From: Acephala macrosclerotiorum
Taxonomy: Eukaryota > Ascomycota > Leotiomycetes > Helotiales > Mollisiaceae
Direction: 5' to 3'
Assembly: GCA_014904845.1 (NCBI GenBank)
Contig: MU119393.1
Location: 1 to 64,000, forward strand
Length of the DNA stretch: 64,000 nt
Of this stretch, positions 33,371-46,100 are shown piece by piece (position 1 is the stretch's first letter; the number at the start of each line of letters is the position of its first letter). The position numbers and the translations under genes were made by a program. Under the pieces are notes generated by a model, which saw only the letters and a program-made list of their open reading frames with translations, had not been told where the DNA came from and ran no database searches.

Positions 33371-35899
33371 ATGTATCAGCAGAGCTTTCATTTCAACACT
33401 GTCCCCCAGCCTGATCCCAAAAACCGGGCAAACTATTCCAAGAAGCCAGTCAACCACGCAGCCAAAGCACAGAATAATCGGGAACGGGAACGGGAACGGG
33501 AATGGGAATGGGAATCTAATAAAGACGAGATTCGGCGGCTATATATAGATCGGAATTGGACTTTAAAGCAGACTATGGCAGAAGTTGGGGGCAAGTTTAA
33601 GTCCACGCCAAGGTTAGTCAACAGCTCTCTAACGTCTCGTTGATGGGTTTGACTAGCTAATATTTAAAATTTCAGTAAACGCACGTGGAAAACAAAGCTT
33701 GAAGAATGGGGCTTCATCAAGAAACGCACGCCAGAGATGTGCTTCATGCTATCCAAGGCCGAGAAGAGAGAACGCGAGGAAGGGAAGGCTACCGAGTTCA
33801 CACGAGATGGAGCGCCGTTCCCCCAAGAGACCATCCAAAGATTCAAAAGACGAAGAGCTGGAAATCAGGCAACGCTGTCACACTCCTTAGAAATAGGTAC
33901 TTAGTTCAAATCACCGAGATCAAATGCACCCTTTGAGGCCTACTAATGGAAATCAGGAACTCCCACGAACGTCACTTACCATACACCTCGATTTGATAAT
34001 TGTATCGAGAGTGAAGAAAGACCTTTCAATCCGCCTCTCTCTCTCTCAGCCTCAACACATACGGTCGAATCCGAATCTTTTGACCTTGCTTTCCAGCAAG
34101 CAGGAACCTTGAACCAAGCTCTGGCCGGGAGCAGCAGCGCCTCGAGTGTTGAGTGGTCTGTAAATAGTGATGTGTTTGTACACTCAGTCTCACAATCGGA
34201 TGAAGCCAGATTGGAAGACCTCAATATCCTGTATGCATCCAGCACCCTCGACGAACCAACGATCTATGTGATGCCGAGTGGAACAGAGTGTTCTTTCACA
34301 TACGTGCCTGGCCGCAAAGAATCGCCGCTGAATAGCACCTTGCCAATCGATAATCCAGCAGGTGTTGAGGCTTTGGCGGCCCACAATCCCATGACACCAC
34401 GCTCGGATGGCGCGTCTCAGACAACTACTACAGAAACATCATTCGGAGATGGTTCTTGCATCAATAGAATTACTATCACGGACGGCGAGCCGAAAACAAC
34501 TGTCAAAGTCTCCGATAGCGTATTGGAGCTCGAGCTTGAACGAGCTCGTCGAGCTCGTCGACCAACCGCATACAGTCGCCTCTTGGACGCTACTGAGATT
34601 TACATGAAAATCATCTTCAACATTCTCCAAGATGCACAATCGAATCGGCGCAATATTGTACCCGTGCGCCTGAAAGTCTTGAGCGAATGCATAGATGCAG
34701 TTCTCCACTATATTAACTCTTGGGACTTTAGCGAAGAGAGACTGTGGGCTCTATGGCAGAAACATATTCTTGCCGTGATCACGACACGGAGTCTTGACAG
34801 AAAACCATATAATTTTTCAGCAATCGAGCCCCAATTAGCAGCAGTTTTCGAGGTCCTGCTGGGGAATGATCCTAAGCCCAACTTAATCCTAAAGAAGTCG
34901 TTCTTCCAGACAATGATCAAATCATTCCCTCAGCAGAAACCAGCTATTGCTCGGTGGACTGCCCATCTTGCTTTTGGCCAGACTTTAATGCGCAAGGGAC
35001 TTCGATAGGACGGGACAGAGCACCTCATGCTCTCTTTCTCGGAATGGCTGGCTGCAAGGAAGATATGTCCCGAATGCGGAGACGTTTCGTACATGTTAAG
35101 CGTCGTCGCGAAAAATCTGAACCCTAAATTCAAAGACTCAATCGAGAGCATGTGCCCGGAAATTTGGGCCGTGTTCGACGGACTCTCCCAGGATCCTAAA
35201 GACGGTCCGGGAGTTCAACTTTTAGCTATCTGTTTGGCTTTTCATTGCTTCAATGAAAAAGCAAACTGGTGGGAATGTGGAGAGAGGCTGATGCGGGAAG
35301 TCAACGATGAAGCAGTTGATTCTGTGTCGAAGTATAATTACTATCCCCAATACTGGATCATCTTGTATCTGAAATTGTTCGAGATATTTCAGGAAGCCCA
35401 GAGTTGGCCCAAGGCCAGCTCAGCATTGGAATCAGCCAGCGCAATTACCAGCTTGATAGCACCTTTCAGGGCCAAACTGCGCGAAACCAAGCGCAACGAT
35501 TTCATTGTCACGCTTGAGGATGCTATGAAAGCTTCGTTCCCACATTCCAGGACGGGACTCGAAAGAAATACAGAGCTGCTTGAGAAGATGAAAGTAAGCC
35601 TTTTTGGAGCCGTTAGCGAACATGACGAAGCAGGATCCGTGTTATGCACTAGTGTCGCAGTTGAGGAATATGAAAATATCGAGGAATTAAATGGCACAGG
35701 CAGAGAACAGGACCGAGGAGACGATTCGTTATCCGGAATTCCCGAGAACAATCATGGGACATATTTGGAGGAATTTGATGATAACGAGAGCGCGATACTT
35801 GGTGCCACCTACCCGGTAAGCTATATATCGGGAGTGTCCGGCCTCAGTGGACTGAGCTGGAATCTCGAAGCTCTGTTCGAATATTCTTCAAAGCCTTAG
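33371..35899 (+). CDS. Clr5-domain protein with one in-frame TAG
   Basis: Model: exons 33371-33612, 33676-33896 and 33957-35899 (2406 bp, 802 codons with stop). Introns of 63 and 60 bp have good sites (GTTAGT...TTTCAG; GTACTT...AATCAG with TACTAAT) and keep one frame. Residues about 50-100 form a Clr5 DNA-binding-like domain (NKDEIRRLYIDRNWTLKQTM, then SKRTWKTKLEEWGFIKKR). The rest is a long family-typical helical region. Codon 546 (35006-35008) is TAG. Coding sequence on both sides is in the same frame and equally good (GQTLMRKGLR before, DGTEHLMLSFSEWLAARKIC after). No GT-AG pair removes the stop while keeping frame. CAG to TAG is a C-to-T change of the RIP type. The gene is thus either a fresh pseudogene, or makes a 545-residue truncated product, or is read through. 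Confidence 0.8.
33479..33514 (+). repeat. Hexanucleotide tandem repeat inside the Clr5 gene
   Basis: Six copies of YGGGAA: four CGGGAA then two TGGGAA, coding for Arg-Glu and then Trp-Glu pairs just before the Clr5 domain. The two variant copies differ by C to T. Confidence 0.95.
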
Positions 35900-36336
35900 G
35901 ACTTGGGTCCCCCATCCTGTTAGGTCAAGAGAAACCGTCAAATTGGCATTTTATAACTTCGAAAAAGTGAAATATTACGATTTCCAAAGTCCGCTCGACG
36001 CTTTTGGGATATATATTGTATCCAATTTCGTTTTTATTTTAATTAGCGTTAATAATTAATTTAATTTTTGTTTTTTATAATGTTTCAAAACTGAGTAATA
36101 TTTTATAATCAAAAAATTGTTATATACCTTTGTCAGCTTTAACTTTATCCTATACCTTTATAATTTCCAAATGATCGCCCAAATCATTCAATATTAGTTT
36201 CCCTGCTTGCTTCATCATAGTTTCTTCGGGGCAGCTTCAAGCTTTTACGCTCTATTATTAGGGTCTTTTCCCCTACCAAGAACACCTCAGCCAGATATTG
36301 CTGCGGCTTCAGCCATCCAACTTGAATGCAGAACGG
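35900..36336. other. Intergenic with short AT-rich patch
   Basis: No gene. An A/T patch at about 36030-36115 marks the probable 3' flank of the Clr5 gene. Confidence 0.5.
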
Positions 36337-36560
36337 TCACTTTGGCACTAGTGCAAACTCCCACTGCTTGATCTCTTCAAAGTTCCTGTTAAAGACGTCC
36401 TTACTATTCTCTCCCTCTATATTCCCAGCTGACCATTTCTCCCAATCCCATTCAGCAATGGGCACTATGTTCAAACCCATTTCTCGAACGATTCTTTCTG
36501 CTTCATCAACTTCTTGGAATCGCAACGCCGGCAAATGTATGATTTTGCTGTGAAAAGTGT
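36337..36560 (-). pseudogene. Unrecognised coding remnant (3' exon)
   Basis: Minus-strand frame ending at TAG 36337-36339 with protein-like sequence: SYGYTFHSKIIHLPALRFQE, VDEAERIVREMGLNIVPIAE, WDWEKWSAGN, NFEEIKQWEFALVPK. The frame stays open upstream to a TGA near 36588, with no start codon I would trust. It looks like the C-terminal part of a lost gene. Family not recognised. Confidence 0.4.
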
Positions 36561-36977
36561 AACCGTAGCTCAGAAGTTGAATGTCTCATGTTATATGGCT
36601 GTAACGTTTCGTTTCTGCGGCTTGACCTGCAGAATAAAATTCACAGTGGCTACGGTTCTGTCTGGTCCGAAAACCAGACATTCTTACATTCTATTACAGC
36701 ACGTGCCCAACCAACACTAAGATGATTTCTGTGTGTTGGAAATGGATTCATCACCGTCCCCAGAAGATACGAGACTTTTTGTTATAGTCAGTTACGGTCT
36801 CTGATCCAATATAACCAATGCTATGATGCGAACGACTATGAACGTCTTCTCTCTATCTGGGCCACTGAATATATTCTTACTTTACTTTCTGACACTAAGA
36901 GTGACCGTTCCATTCATGGCAATGGGAATACTAGCTCTTCTGAAAATGGTGACGGTGCCATGGACGGCGGTTTTATT
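36558..36977 (+). pseudogene. Unrecognised coding remnant with in-frame TGA
   Basis: In one plus-strand frame the sequence reads like protein: LRLDLQNKIHSGYGSVWSEN, QTFLHSITARAQPTLR, then TGA at 36723-36725, then VPRRYETFCYSQLRSLIQYN and CYDANDYERLLSIWATEYIL, to a stop near 36975. TGA could be CGA after a C-to-T change. It overlaps the opposite-strand remnant only at its edge. Family unknown; the middle is weakly reminiscent of fungal BTB proteins, which I would not press. Confidence 0.35.
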
Positions 36978-37588
36978 CGTTGCTAGGTACGACTACTGGA
37001 AGCGCTGCTTAGGCGGATATGAGAATGTATCAGAGACCTTGTATGAACTGACGATTCAATTTGGAGAGTTGATTAAGTTAGGTGGCTCTCAAGATCAGAA
37101 GGTGATGCCAATGCCTCGAAGAGCTTGTTTTGGGATCGATGGGGAGGTGAGGGGATTGAGGAGAGAGAACATTTACGGCATTGACAGGTAAAAGGAGGCG
37201 AGTTGGTTTTGAATTTGGCATGAGGATAGGATAGAGAACACTAGGACCAGGACTAAGAAGAAGAGTTGGGGCAGGACCGAGACTTTCAGAAACACATACC
37301 GCAAAGCTTGATTTCACATCCTTTCTCCTTTCATATTGGACCCAGTGAGATCAAAATTCATGCCTAGCTAAAATTTGACTAGCATTAGAACAATACTGAT
37401 GTAGTGAAAGTAGTGAGCAATGGGTGCATATACGTTATGGCTCAACAAGCCAAAGCCATTATAAGAGAGAATTAGCGAGTGGAACGGGGTTAACAAACAC
37501 GCATCCAGATAGATTTCATCACACCTCAAGTCCCCCAAAATAGAAATGACTTCGTGACAACCAAAAAAGAACCGCAGTGGATCTGTCA

Positions 37589-38277
37589 TCAATTTCCAGG
37601 CCGGATCAGCAATCCGATCTCCTTATCCAAATACGTCCCCCGATACCATTCTTTGTCTTCCTCGGAACCCTCCACTTCTCCAAGGGCCTTGAGCATCTTC
37701 TCATGTTGAGCATTTTCCCACTCCTGATGATCCAGGACAAAGTTCGTGCCTTCTTGAATATTCATCAGGGTATCTACTAGAGTGTGAACAAACTCTGGGA
37801 GATGTGAGCTGGGTGCTAGTTAGCGAGAAGTTCTACGGGTGAGAGTCAAGTAGATGTTAGACAAGATAAGTAGAGGTAAGGACTAGAGGTATGAAGATAA
37901 GTAAGAGTAATAGATACATACCCATCCTCTTTGGGATGCTTGAACTCCAAGAATCCATCGCGATTTCGGACATAGTCGTCCAGGTTCAACTGGCACCCGT
38001 CAAAGCTATCGCTAAACACGCCCTTTGTCCAGACGTCCGCCCTTAGCATTGTTGGTCCATCAAGATGTATATTGTGAACTTTTTTGTCGTTGGTCAGCCT
38101 GAATTTCTCCTCGTGCGGGCCACTCGTGGCCTTGATCATGGTGTAGTGGTTCCAAAAGAGACAGCGGTCGAGATCCAGACTTGAGTGTCGCTGGGTTACT
38201 TTATCCGCACGCGTACAATCGGCGCTCAGTACGAGACCGTTCAAGCTGATATGTGTACAAGAGTCCGAGAAACCCAT
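37589..38277 (-). CDS. Cyanovirin-N homology (CVNH) domain protein
   Basis: Model: exons 37922-38277 and 37589-37808 (576 bp, 191 residues) with a 113-bp intron GTATGT...ACCCAG that joins EDG to SHLPEFVHTLVDTL in frame. The first ~105 residues form a CVNH fold: MGFSDSCTHISLNGLVLSAD with Cys-bearing strand, HSSLDLDRCL, then the second half with FSDSFDGCQLNLDDYVRNRD and GFLEF. CVNH proteins are small fungal lectins binding mannose-type glycans, usually intracellular or secreted without a classical signal; none is seen here. A helical C-terminal extension (IQEGTNFVLDHQEWENAQHE, LIRPGN end) follows. Length is longer than a bare CVNH of about 100-110 residues. Start chosen as the ATG directly before the domain. 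Confidence 0.8.
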
Positions 38278-39835
38278 TGCATGGGTTGAGTCTTGATTTC
38301 GTAAGAAGTTGTTGGATTTGCAGTATTCAGAGATTGATAATATGGCTGGAGAGTGTCTTCGCTGTGTTAAAGCCTCCTGATGTGAGGGATAACAGGCAGT
38401 CTTATATGCTCAATTGATAGCGCCATTCTTGAACTCCTCTCGCAGGTGAAGTTTTTGGCATCCTGTGCCAGCTGCGAATCCTCGAGACACGGGCAGCCCG
38501 CAAGCCTGGGGAAGCCACGATAAAGACAGGTCAGCTAGCCTCACGTTAAGAATGGCATGTGGGTTCCGTGTATTGGTTCCCAATAAGTCTTTTTGATTGG
38601 ACAAATAGGCAGCCGTCAGTCTTTCCGTTCGTCAAACGTTGTCAGAAGTGCAAGTAAGTCCTGTGTGATCAACAGAGCACTAGTTAAGGCTGCCTGAACA
38701 TCTACACTGCAACATATAATACTCAAGCCACTGAAGATTCGGCGTTCAGCTCAGCTTTTTCATGATGAGATTGCATATTGGAGTTGCGTGGCCAGATATC
38801 TGATCGAATCAGCGACTACGAGGACCCAATAACTGTATGCGGGGAAATTGAGGGCTTGCTGACAGAATATCGGGCTTGTTATAGCTTTCAGATATTTGGT
38901 TATTGGATACTGTATCTTGCTCTCACTGTGAGCAATACTAAGCTCATCAATCAAAGACGCTCGAGCTAAATCAAAGAGCGGATGCTGCGTGGTGAGGTTC
39001 CATGGGCTCTACGCCACGGACTGGAAGTAATGGAAGCTCTCTCACTGTTTGCTTCTACATCCTTGTGCCTTTGCATGCATAATTCAGCATCTCCTTCGCC
39101 CAAGCAGCCGCCATAAAACCAGCCTGAAACATGGAGGCTTGCTCTCAAGATTGTTATTGGACTCTATTCTTTTGCTTTTCCTTCGGCATCGCTGTGCCTA
39201 GGCAGTTCCGGTAGTTGGGTAGCATGAGCCACGCCACGCAGCGCTCAGCTCTAAAATGTGGAGTTGAAGTCTGGAACGTTCGTGAACGCCACATTCGGTG
39301 AGCGTAGTCTAGTTGGGGCAGCGTGCGTGCGTTCCCGTCCATCACCCCAATCACATTGTACAACACGGTTTTCGCGGAGAAAATACTCCATGACCCAGTA
39401 CGATTCCTGATTGGTGTTTGACAGGAAAGACCTCTCCAGGACAACGATCGCGATGCTCCCGGGCTCAGTTTTGCTTTCCCTCGCTCCTCGTCCGATGCGA
39501 AAGGCCCTCCACCTTTACAGTTGCGCTGGAGATCCTTCCTTTTTTGTGAGAGTAGCTCCCTCATGTGGAGATCCCTGGACAATGGCACAAGGTAAGTCTT
39601 ACCAAAATCTCTTACGTGGGTGCTTCGTTGATAGGATACTCTGCGGTAAGAAAGTCAATATGGCCAGCAAATAGATGCTACAATGTAAACGAGTATCTGT
39701 GATATAGAGTTTTCGAGTGGGAGAAGATAATCGTAATTCTGGATTGATTGCTACCACTACATGTCTAGGTTGTTTTGAAAGAGCTTTTGCCTGTTAATTA
39801 ACTCTGAAGTTTTTTACTCTTAGTCTCCTGGCTTT
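38278..39835. other. Intergenic, decayed sequence before the AT-rich block
   Basis: Several short open frames on both strands (38410-38604, 38778-38969, 39154-39588, 39411-39674) overlap one another, and none shows a recognisable motif. The longest (39154-39588, minus, 144 codons) may be a remnant of something real but I cannot support a call. Confidence 0.4.
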
Positions 39836-40010
39836 AGATCTTTTAAATTGCTTTACGAAATTATTTTTTAATTATTATATTAAATTGGAAAACAAATTCA
39901 TATTTAAATAAATAATTTTCAATTATTCGAAATTTTAAAACAATAAAAATATTATTATATAAATAATAAAATTCGAATTTATAATTAAACGAAAAGGGGT
40001 ATTTTCAAGC

Positions 40011-40260
40011 CCCTCGTTAAAAGTTGGCGATTTCTAATGAAATGCATTAACAGGGTAAGCAGGCCTGAGTCGAGCATGAGCCGAGCCTGTGGCGCTGGTC
40101 ACGTGAGCCTCAACTTCGACATTCCCGTGGTATAGTAGGACGTCTTTCGTACCTCGCGCCGTGCTTTGCCTTTAACGACTCGAACTTTGAAATAATATAA
40201 AGCTTTTAATTGCACCGGCTTCGTCGGCGCGAATAAAAGCGTTCTCTTTTTATAATTTTT
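40011..40260. other. GC-normal patch inside the AT-rich block
   Basis: About 250 bases of ordinary composition (containing GAGCCGAGCCTGTGGCGCTG and GCACCGGCTTCGTCGGCGCG) between AT-rich sequence on both sides. At its left edge AACGA-AAGGGG and CCCC-TCGTT (39987-40018) form a hairpin. There is no coding frame. It may be a fragment that escaped mutation because it is single copy or too short. Confidence 0.5.
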
Positions 40261-43123
40261 TTTATATAAAATTAAAATTATTTTATAAAAAATTTTATAA
40301 AAAGTTTTAAATTATAAAAACGTTAAATATTAAAAATAATATATTATAAAGTTTTATATAAAGTTTTTTTTTTATTAATAATATTATTTATTTTTAATTT
40401 TTTTTTTAATAATTTATTAAAAATTTTAAAAATTAAATAATATTAAAATTTTAATTTTTAAATTTTATAAATTATTAATATATAAAAATATAATTTTAAT
40501 TTTATATATTGTTATATAATTTTTTTAATAATTTTTTTTTAATTTATAATTAATTTAATATACAAATTAAAAATATTATTTATTTTATTATTTTATATTT
40601 AATTAAATTTTAATTTTAAATTATTAATAAAAATAATAAAATAAATTAATTAATAATTAATTCGTTATATTTTAAATATTATAATTTATAATATTAATTA
40701 AATATTTTAAAATTTAATATAAACGTTTATAATAAAATTAAAATTTATATATTTAAAATTTATAATAAATTATACGTTTATTTTAAATTCAATAAAAGTA
40801 TATTTGAATTTAAAAACAAATAAATTTTTTAATATATAAAATATTTTATTAAAATTATATAATAAAAATTATAAATTTTAAAATAAAATTAATTTAATAT
40901 AATAATTTAAATTAATAATCGATTTTATAAATAAATATTTAAAATTAAAAAATATATATAATAATTAAAAATAATAAATAATATAATTAAATTAAATAAT
41001 TTAAAATTAAAATTAAAATTAAAATAAAAAAAAAATAATTAAAAAAAATAATTAAATTAATAAATCGATTTTATATTATATTAAAAAAATTTCGAATTTA
41101 AAAATATATTATTAAAAAATAATAATAATATATTAAAATTAAAAAATATTTAAAAAAAAATATTATATATAAAATATTTTTAAAAAAAAAACTTTTATTA
41201 ATTAAATTATTAATAAAAAAAATATTATAATATTAATTTTAATAAAATATTTAAATTAAATATAATAAATAAAAATTAAAAAAAATTTATATTATTTTTT
41301 TGAACGAATTAAAATATTATAATTATAAAAATTTTTATTTAAATATTAAATATAAAATTATAAAATATTATTAAAAAAAAAAAAAAAATTTATATTTGTT
41401 TTTATATTAAATTTTAAATTTTTTTAAAAACATTTAAAAAATATATTAATAAAAATTTAAAAATATATATATATATTAAAAAATTAAATTTTTTAATAAA
41501 TTTTTTTAATATTATTTATAAAAAACAAATAATATAAAACGATTATATATTAATTTAATAATTAAAAATAAATAATTTATAAAAAAAAAATTATTTTATT
41601 AAAATAAAAAATTGCATTTAAAATATTTATTTATATTTTTTAATATTATTAATTCGTTTATTAAATTAATAATAATTAATAATATAAATCGATTTTTTTA
41701 ATATTATTAATTTTTAATAAAAAATTAAAATTAAATTAATAACGTTAATAAAACGTAAATACGTATTATTAAATAATTCGTATGAAAATATTAAAAATTT
41801 TAATTACGATCGATTAAATATAATATTTAAAACTTAATAATTTATTTATTTTATTTATTTATTTACGTAATTACATATTATTATTATTCGTATTTAAATT
41901 TTTTAAAATAAATTATTAAAAAATATTTTTATAATATTTTTAATTATTTATATTATAATAATTATTAATCGAATTTTTAAAATAAAAACGTTATTAATTT
42001 ATTATTATTATTAATATTAAATTTAATTCGACGATTTTTTAATAAATCTTTTTTATTAATATTATATAAAGATTATAAATATTTAATTATATAAAAAAAA
42101 TTAATAAATAACGTTTTATAATTTTATTTAAAATTAAAAATATTAATTAATATTTATTTAATTTTAAAATATTTTTATAAATTTATTATTTTTATTATTA
42201 AAATAATATTTAAAATAATAATTAATTACGTATTATTTTGAAAAATTATTATTAATAAAATTAAATTATAAAATATATAATAAAAAATATTTATAATAAT
42301 TAAAACATTTAAAATTTAAAAATTTATTTAAAAAAAACGAAATATTAAATAAAAATATTTATAAATTATAAAAATTAATTAATAATAAATATAATAAATA
42401 AAAATATTAATAATATTTAATTTTAAAATTTTATATATTAAAAAATTAAAAAACGAAAAAATAATTTTAACGATTTATTAATAATACGTATTATATAATA
42501 ATTATATATTTAAATTTTTAATATTTAATAATAATCGATTAATAAATAAATTTTAATTTTTAAACGATTATAAATAATTATAAATAATATTTATTTAATT
42601 ATATTTAATTATTTAATAAATTATAATATTTTATATATTTATTATTTTTAATATATATAAATTTTATTTAAATTAATTAATTTTATAATTAAATTTTAAA
42701 TAATATTAATATTTTTATTTTTTATTTTTATTCGTTTTTTTAATATTTTTAATAATTAATTAAATAAAATATAATTATTAATTTTTTAATAAAAATATTA
42801 AAATTTAATAATTTTTAATTTTATAATTTAATATTTTAATATACGATTCATAAATTAAATAAATTTTATAAATTTTCAATATTTAATTATAAATTAATAT
42901 TATTAATATTAAAAAAAAAATAATTAATAAATTTTTTTTTAATAAAATTTATAATTAAATTTATAAAATATATATATATATAATAAAAATTTTTATATAT
43001 ACGTTATTATAAACGATTATAATAAATTATAAAATATTAAAATTTATAAAAAATTTATAATTTATAATTATTAAATTAATTATATATTATAATAAATATT
43101 ATAATATAAATATATATTTTTAA

Positions 43124-43180
43124 ATAAATTATATTAAATCGAATTAAATCGCATTAATTAATCATTAATTTTTACGTAAT
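43124..43180. repeat. Direct repeat copy 1 (possible LTR end)
   Basis: 57 bases matching 51006-51062 at 53 positions. All four differences are C/T or G/A transitions with the right copy more mutated. Copies are 7,882 bases apart in the same orientation. Confidence 0.7.
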
Positions 43181-46100
43181 AAAATTTCTTTTTTTTAAAA
43201 GTTTTTTATATTTTTATAAAATTAAAAAATTTTGTAATATTTTTTTTTTATTTTTTAATTAATTTTTTATATTAATTTATTAATAAAATTCTAATATTAA
43301 TATAGTAATTAAAAATATAAAAATTGTTAATATTAAATAAATTTAATATTTATATAAAATATTTAAATTTAATATATTTTAAAAATAAAAATATTAATTT
43401 TATAAATTGATATATATATTCGATAAAATTTTATTTATAAAAATAAATATCAAATAAAAAAATTATTTATAATTTTGATTTTGAAAAAAATCGTTTAAAT
43501 AAAAAGTAAAAAAAAGTTTTAATAGAATTTAATATCGTGAAAAATGTATTATTAATAAAATTACAATAAATAAAAATATTATAAAACGATTAAATTATTT
43601 TTTTCGAAATTAATTTAAAAATAATATAATATTAAAATAAATATTAATAATTAATTCGATTATATAAAAAGTAAAAATTATTATTAATCGAAAAAAAATT
43701 AATATATAATTATAAAATTGTAATTATTTTATAAAATCGTATAAAAATATTAATTTATTATTGAAATTTTTATACGATTATATTATAAAATAAATATATA
43801 CAAAATTTAATTTATTTGTATTTTTAATAATAAATTGTTTTATATAAATATATTTATAAATCTTTTAATATATTTTAATATTTTCAAATTAAAGTATTTT
43901 TCGTATTATAAATTTTATTAATTTTTTATATTTTGAAAATAATAAAATCGAATTTTCGAATTTTTATTAATAATTTTAATTAAATTTTCAATTTTAATAA
44001 ATATTTCGTTTAAAATAAAATTAAATATATTTTTTTAAAATTTTTAATATATTACTTTTTTTGAAATTAATTTTTCAATTTATTTAATAATCAATTTTTA
44101 CTTTTTTTAAATTTTGATATTAAAAATATTAATAAACAAATTTTATAATATTTTTTAATATTTGTAAAATTAATTTGAATTATTAGTTTTTATTTTATTA
44201 ATATTGAAAAATAAATTGTATTTTTTGAAAATAATTATTTTATTAATTTTTATATTTTTATTTTCGATTTCGTTATTGTTTTTTATATCGACGTTTATTA
44301 TATTTATATTAAACGATTTTTATTTTTATTTCGATTTAATAAAAATATTAAAAATCGATAAAAAACGTAAAATATTTAAATCGATTATCGTATAATTTAT
44401 TATAATAATTATAATACTTTACGAATAAATTTTTTTAATTTTTTTAATTTTTTTTAAAATATTGAATTTATTATTATTAATTATTATTATATTCAATTTT
44501 TGAAAGTAATTAAATTAATAATATAAAATTAGTTTTATTAAATTTTTAAATAATAAATATTATTTAATTTTAAATTGTTTAATAAAGTAAAATAATTCGT
44601 TTATATTATTTTCGATGTTTTTTTTTGAATTTATACGTTATATTGTTTTTAATATAATCAAAAAAAAGTTTTTTTGCGAATTGTAATAAAAAATTATAAT
44701 TTTTAACGTTGATTTTATTGATTAAATTTGTATTTTTAAGTATTATAAATTTTGTTATTAAAACGTTTATAAATTTTAATAAATTTATTAATATATTATT
44801 TATAATTTCGATTAAATAAATTATAATCGAATAAATTTTATAATTTAATTTTTAAATAATTTTAATTTTAATTTATTGTATTTGTTTTATTATTTATAAA
44901 ATTTTATTAATATTTACTCGAAATAAAATTATATTAATTGAAATTAAATTTTGTATTAAAAATTAAAAATTTAAAATTAAACGTTTAAATTTATTAAACG
45001 AATAAATAAATATAAAATTTAACGTTTTTAAATTTGTTTTTATTTAATTCGATAAATAATTATTCGATAAAAAATTTTAAATTATTAAAAAATCGTTATA
45101 TTCAAAGTAAAATTTATTAATATAAAATTAAATTAATAATTTGTTTTTGAAAAATTTTCGATAAATAATATAATATTTTTTTATATAAAAAAAAAAACGT
45201 TTTATTAATAAATTGTATATCGTCGTTATTTTTAATATAAAAAAATTAAAAAATTATTATATTAATTTTAAATATTTTTATAAAAAAAATTTAATGTATT
45301 ATAAAATTTTTTAATAAAATGTATTTGATTTTAAATAGAAAAATTAATAAAATTATTGTAATTATTAAAAGAATTAATAAAATATTTTTGAAATTTAATA
45401 AAAAAAAATAAAAAATTGAAAATTAATAATAATAATATATTTATAATTAGATTTATAAATTATTTTGTAATTAAAAACGAATTTGTTTTTATTATTTAAA
45501 ATAGAATTAAAATAAAATAAAATAATAAATAATATTATTTAATTTTTCGTTTTTTAAAAATAATAAAATATATTATTTTCGTATATTGAAAATAAATAAT
45601 TTTTTTTTGAATTCGATAGAATTTGTATTAAAAATTAAAAATTTATAAACGTTGAAATTATTATCATTAAATATTATACGTTATTTTTTAAAAATAAAAT
45701 ATATAATAAAATAAAATAATTTTAAAATTAAATATTATTATAAAATTATTATAATTATTAAAAATAAAAACGTTATAAAAAAAAAAAAAAAATAAAAAAA
45801 TTATAAATAAATAAAATAATATTAATAAATAAAGTAAATATATTGAATTCAAAAGTGAAATTTTTTAATTGATTAAAATTATATAAATTTTTTTAAAACA
45901 ATTTTAAAATTTGTATAATTATTTAAATTATTATTTTTAATTTTTTTTAAAGCGATATTAAAATTTGTTTAATTATTTAAATTGTCGTTTTTGAGTTTAA
46001 AATTGATTTTTTAAACGAGTATATATATAAATTTAAATTAAAAATTTCGTTATACGAGTTTTATATTTTTAAATAAATTCGTTTATATTTTTAAATAATT

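Noticed and set aside
33976..34245. Minus-strand open frame over the Clr5 gene
   Set aside because: Opposite strand of well-supported coding sequence.
44204..44395. 63-codon frame in the AT block
   Set aside because: Only AT-rich codons; composition artefact.
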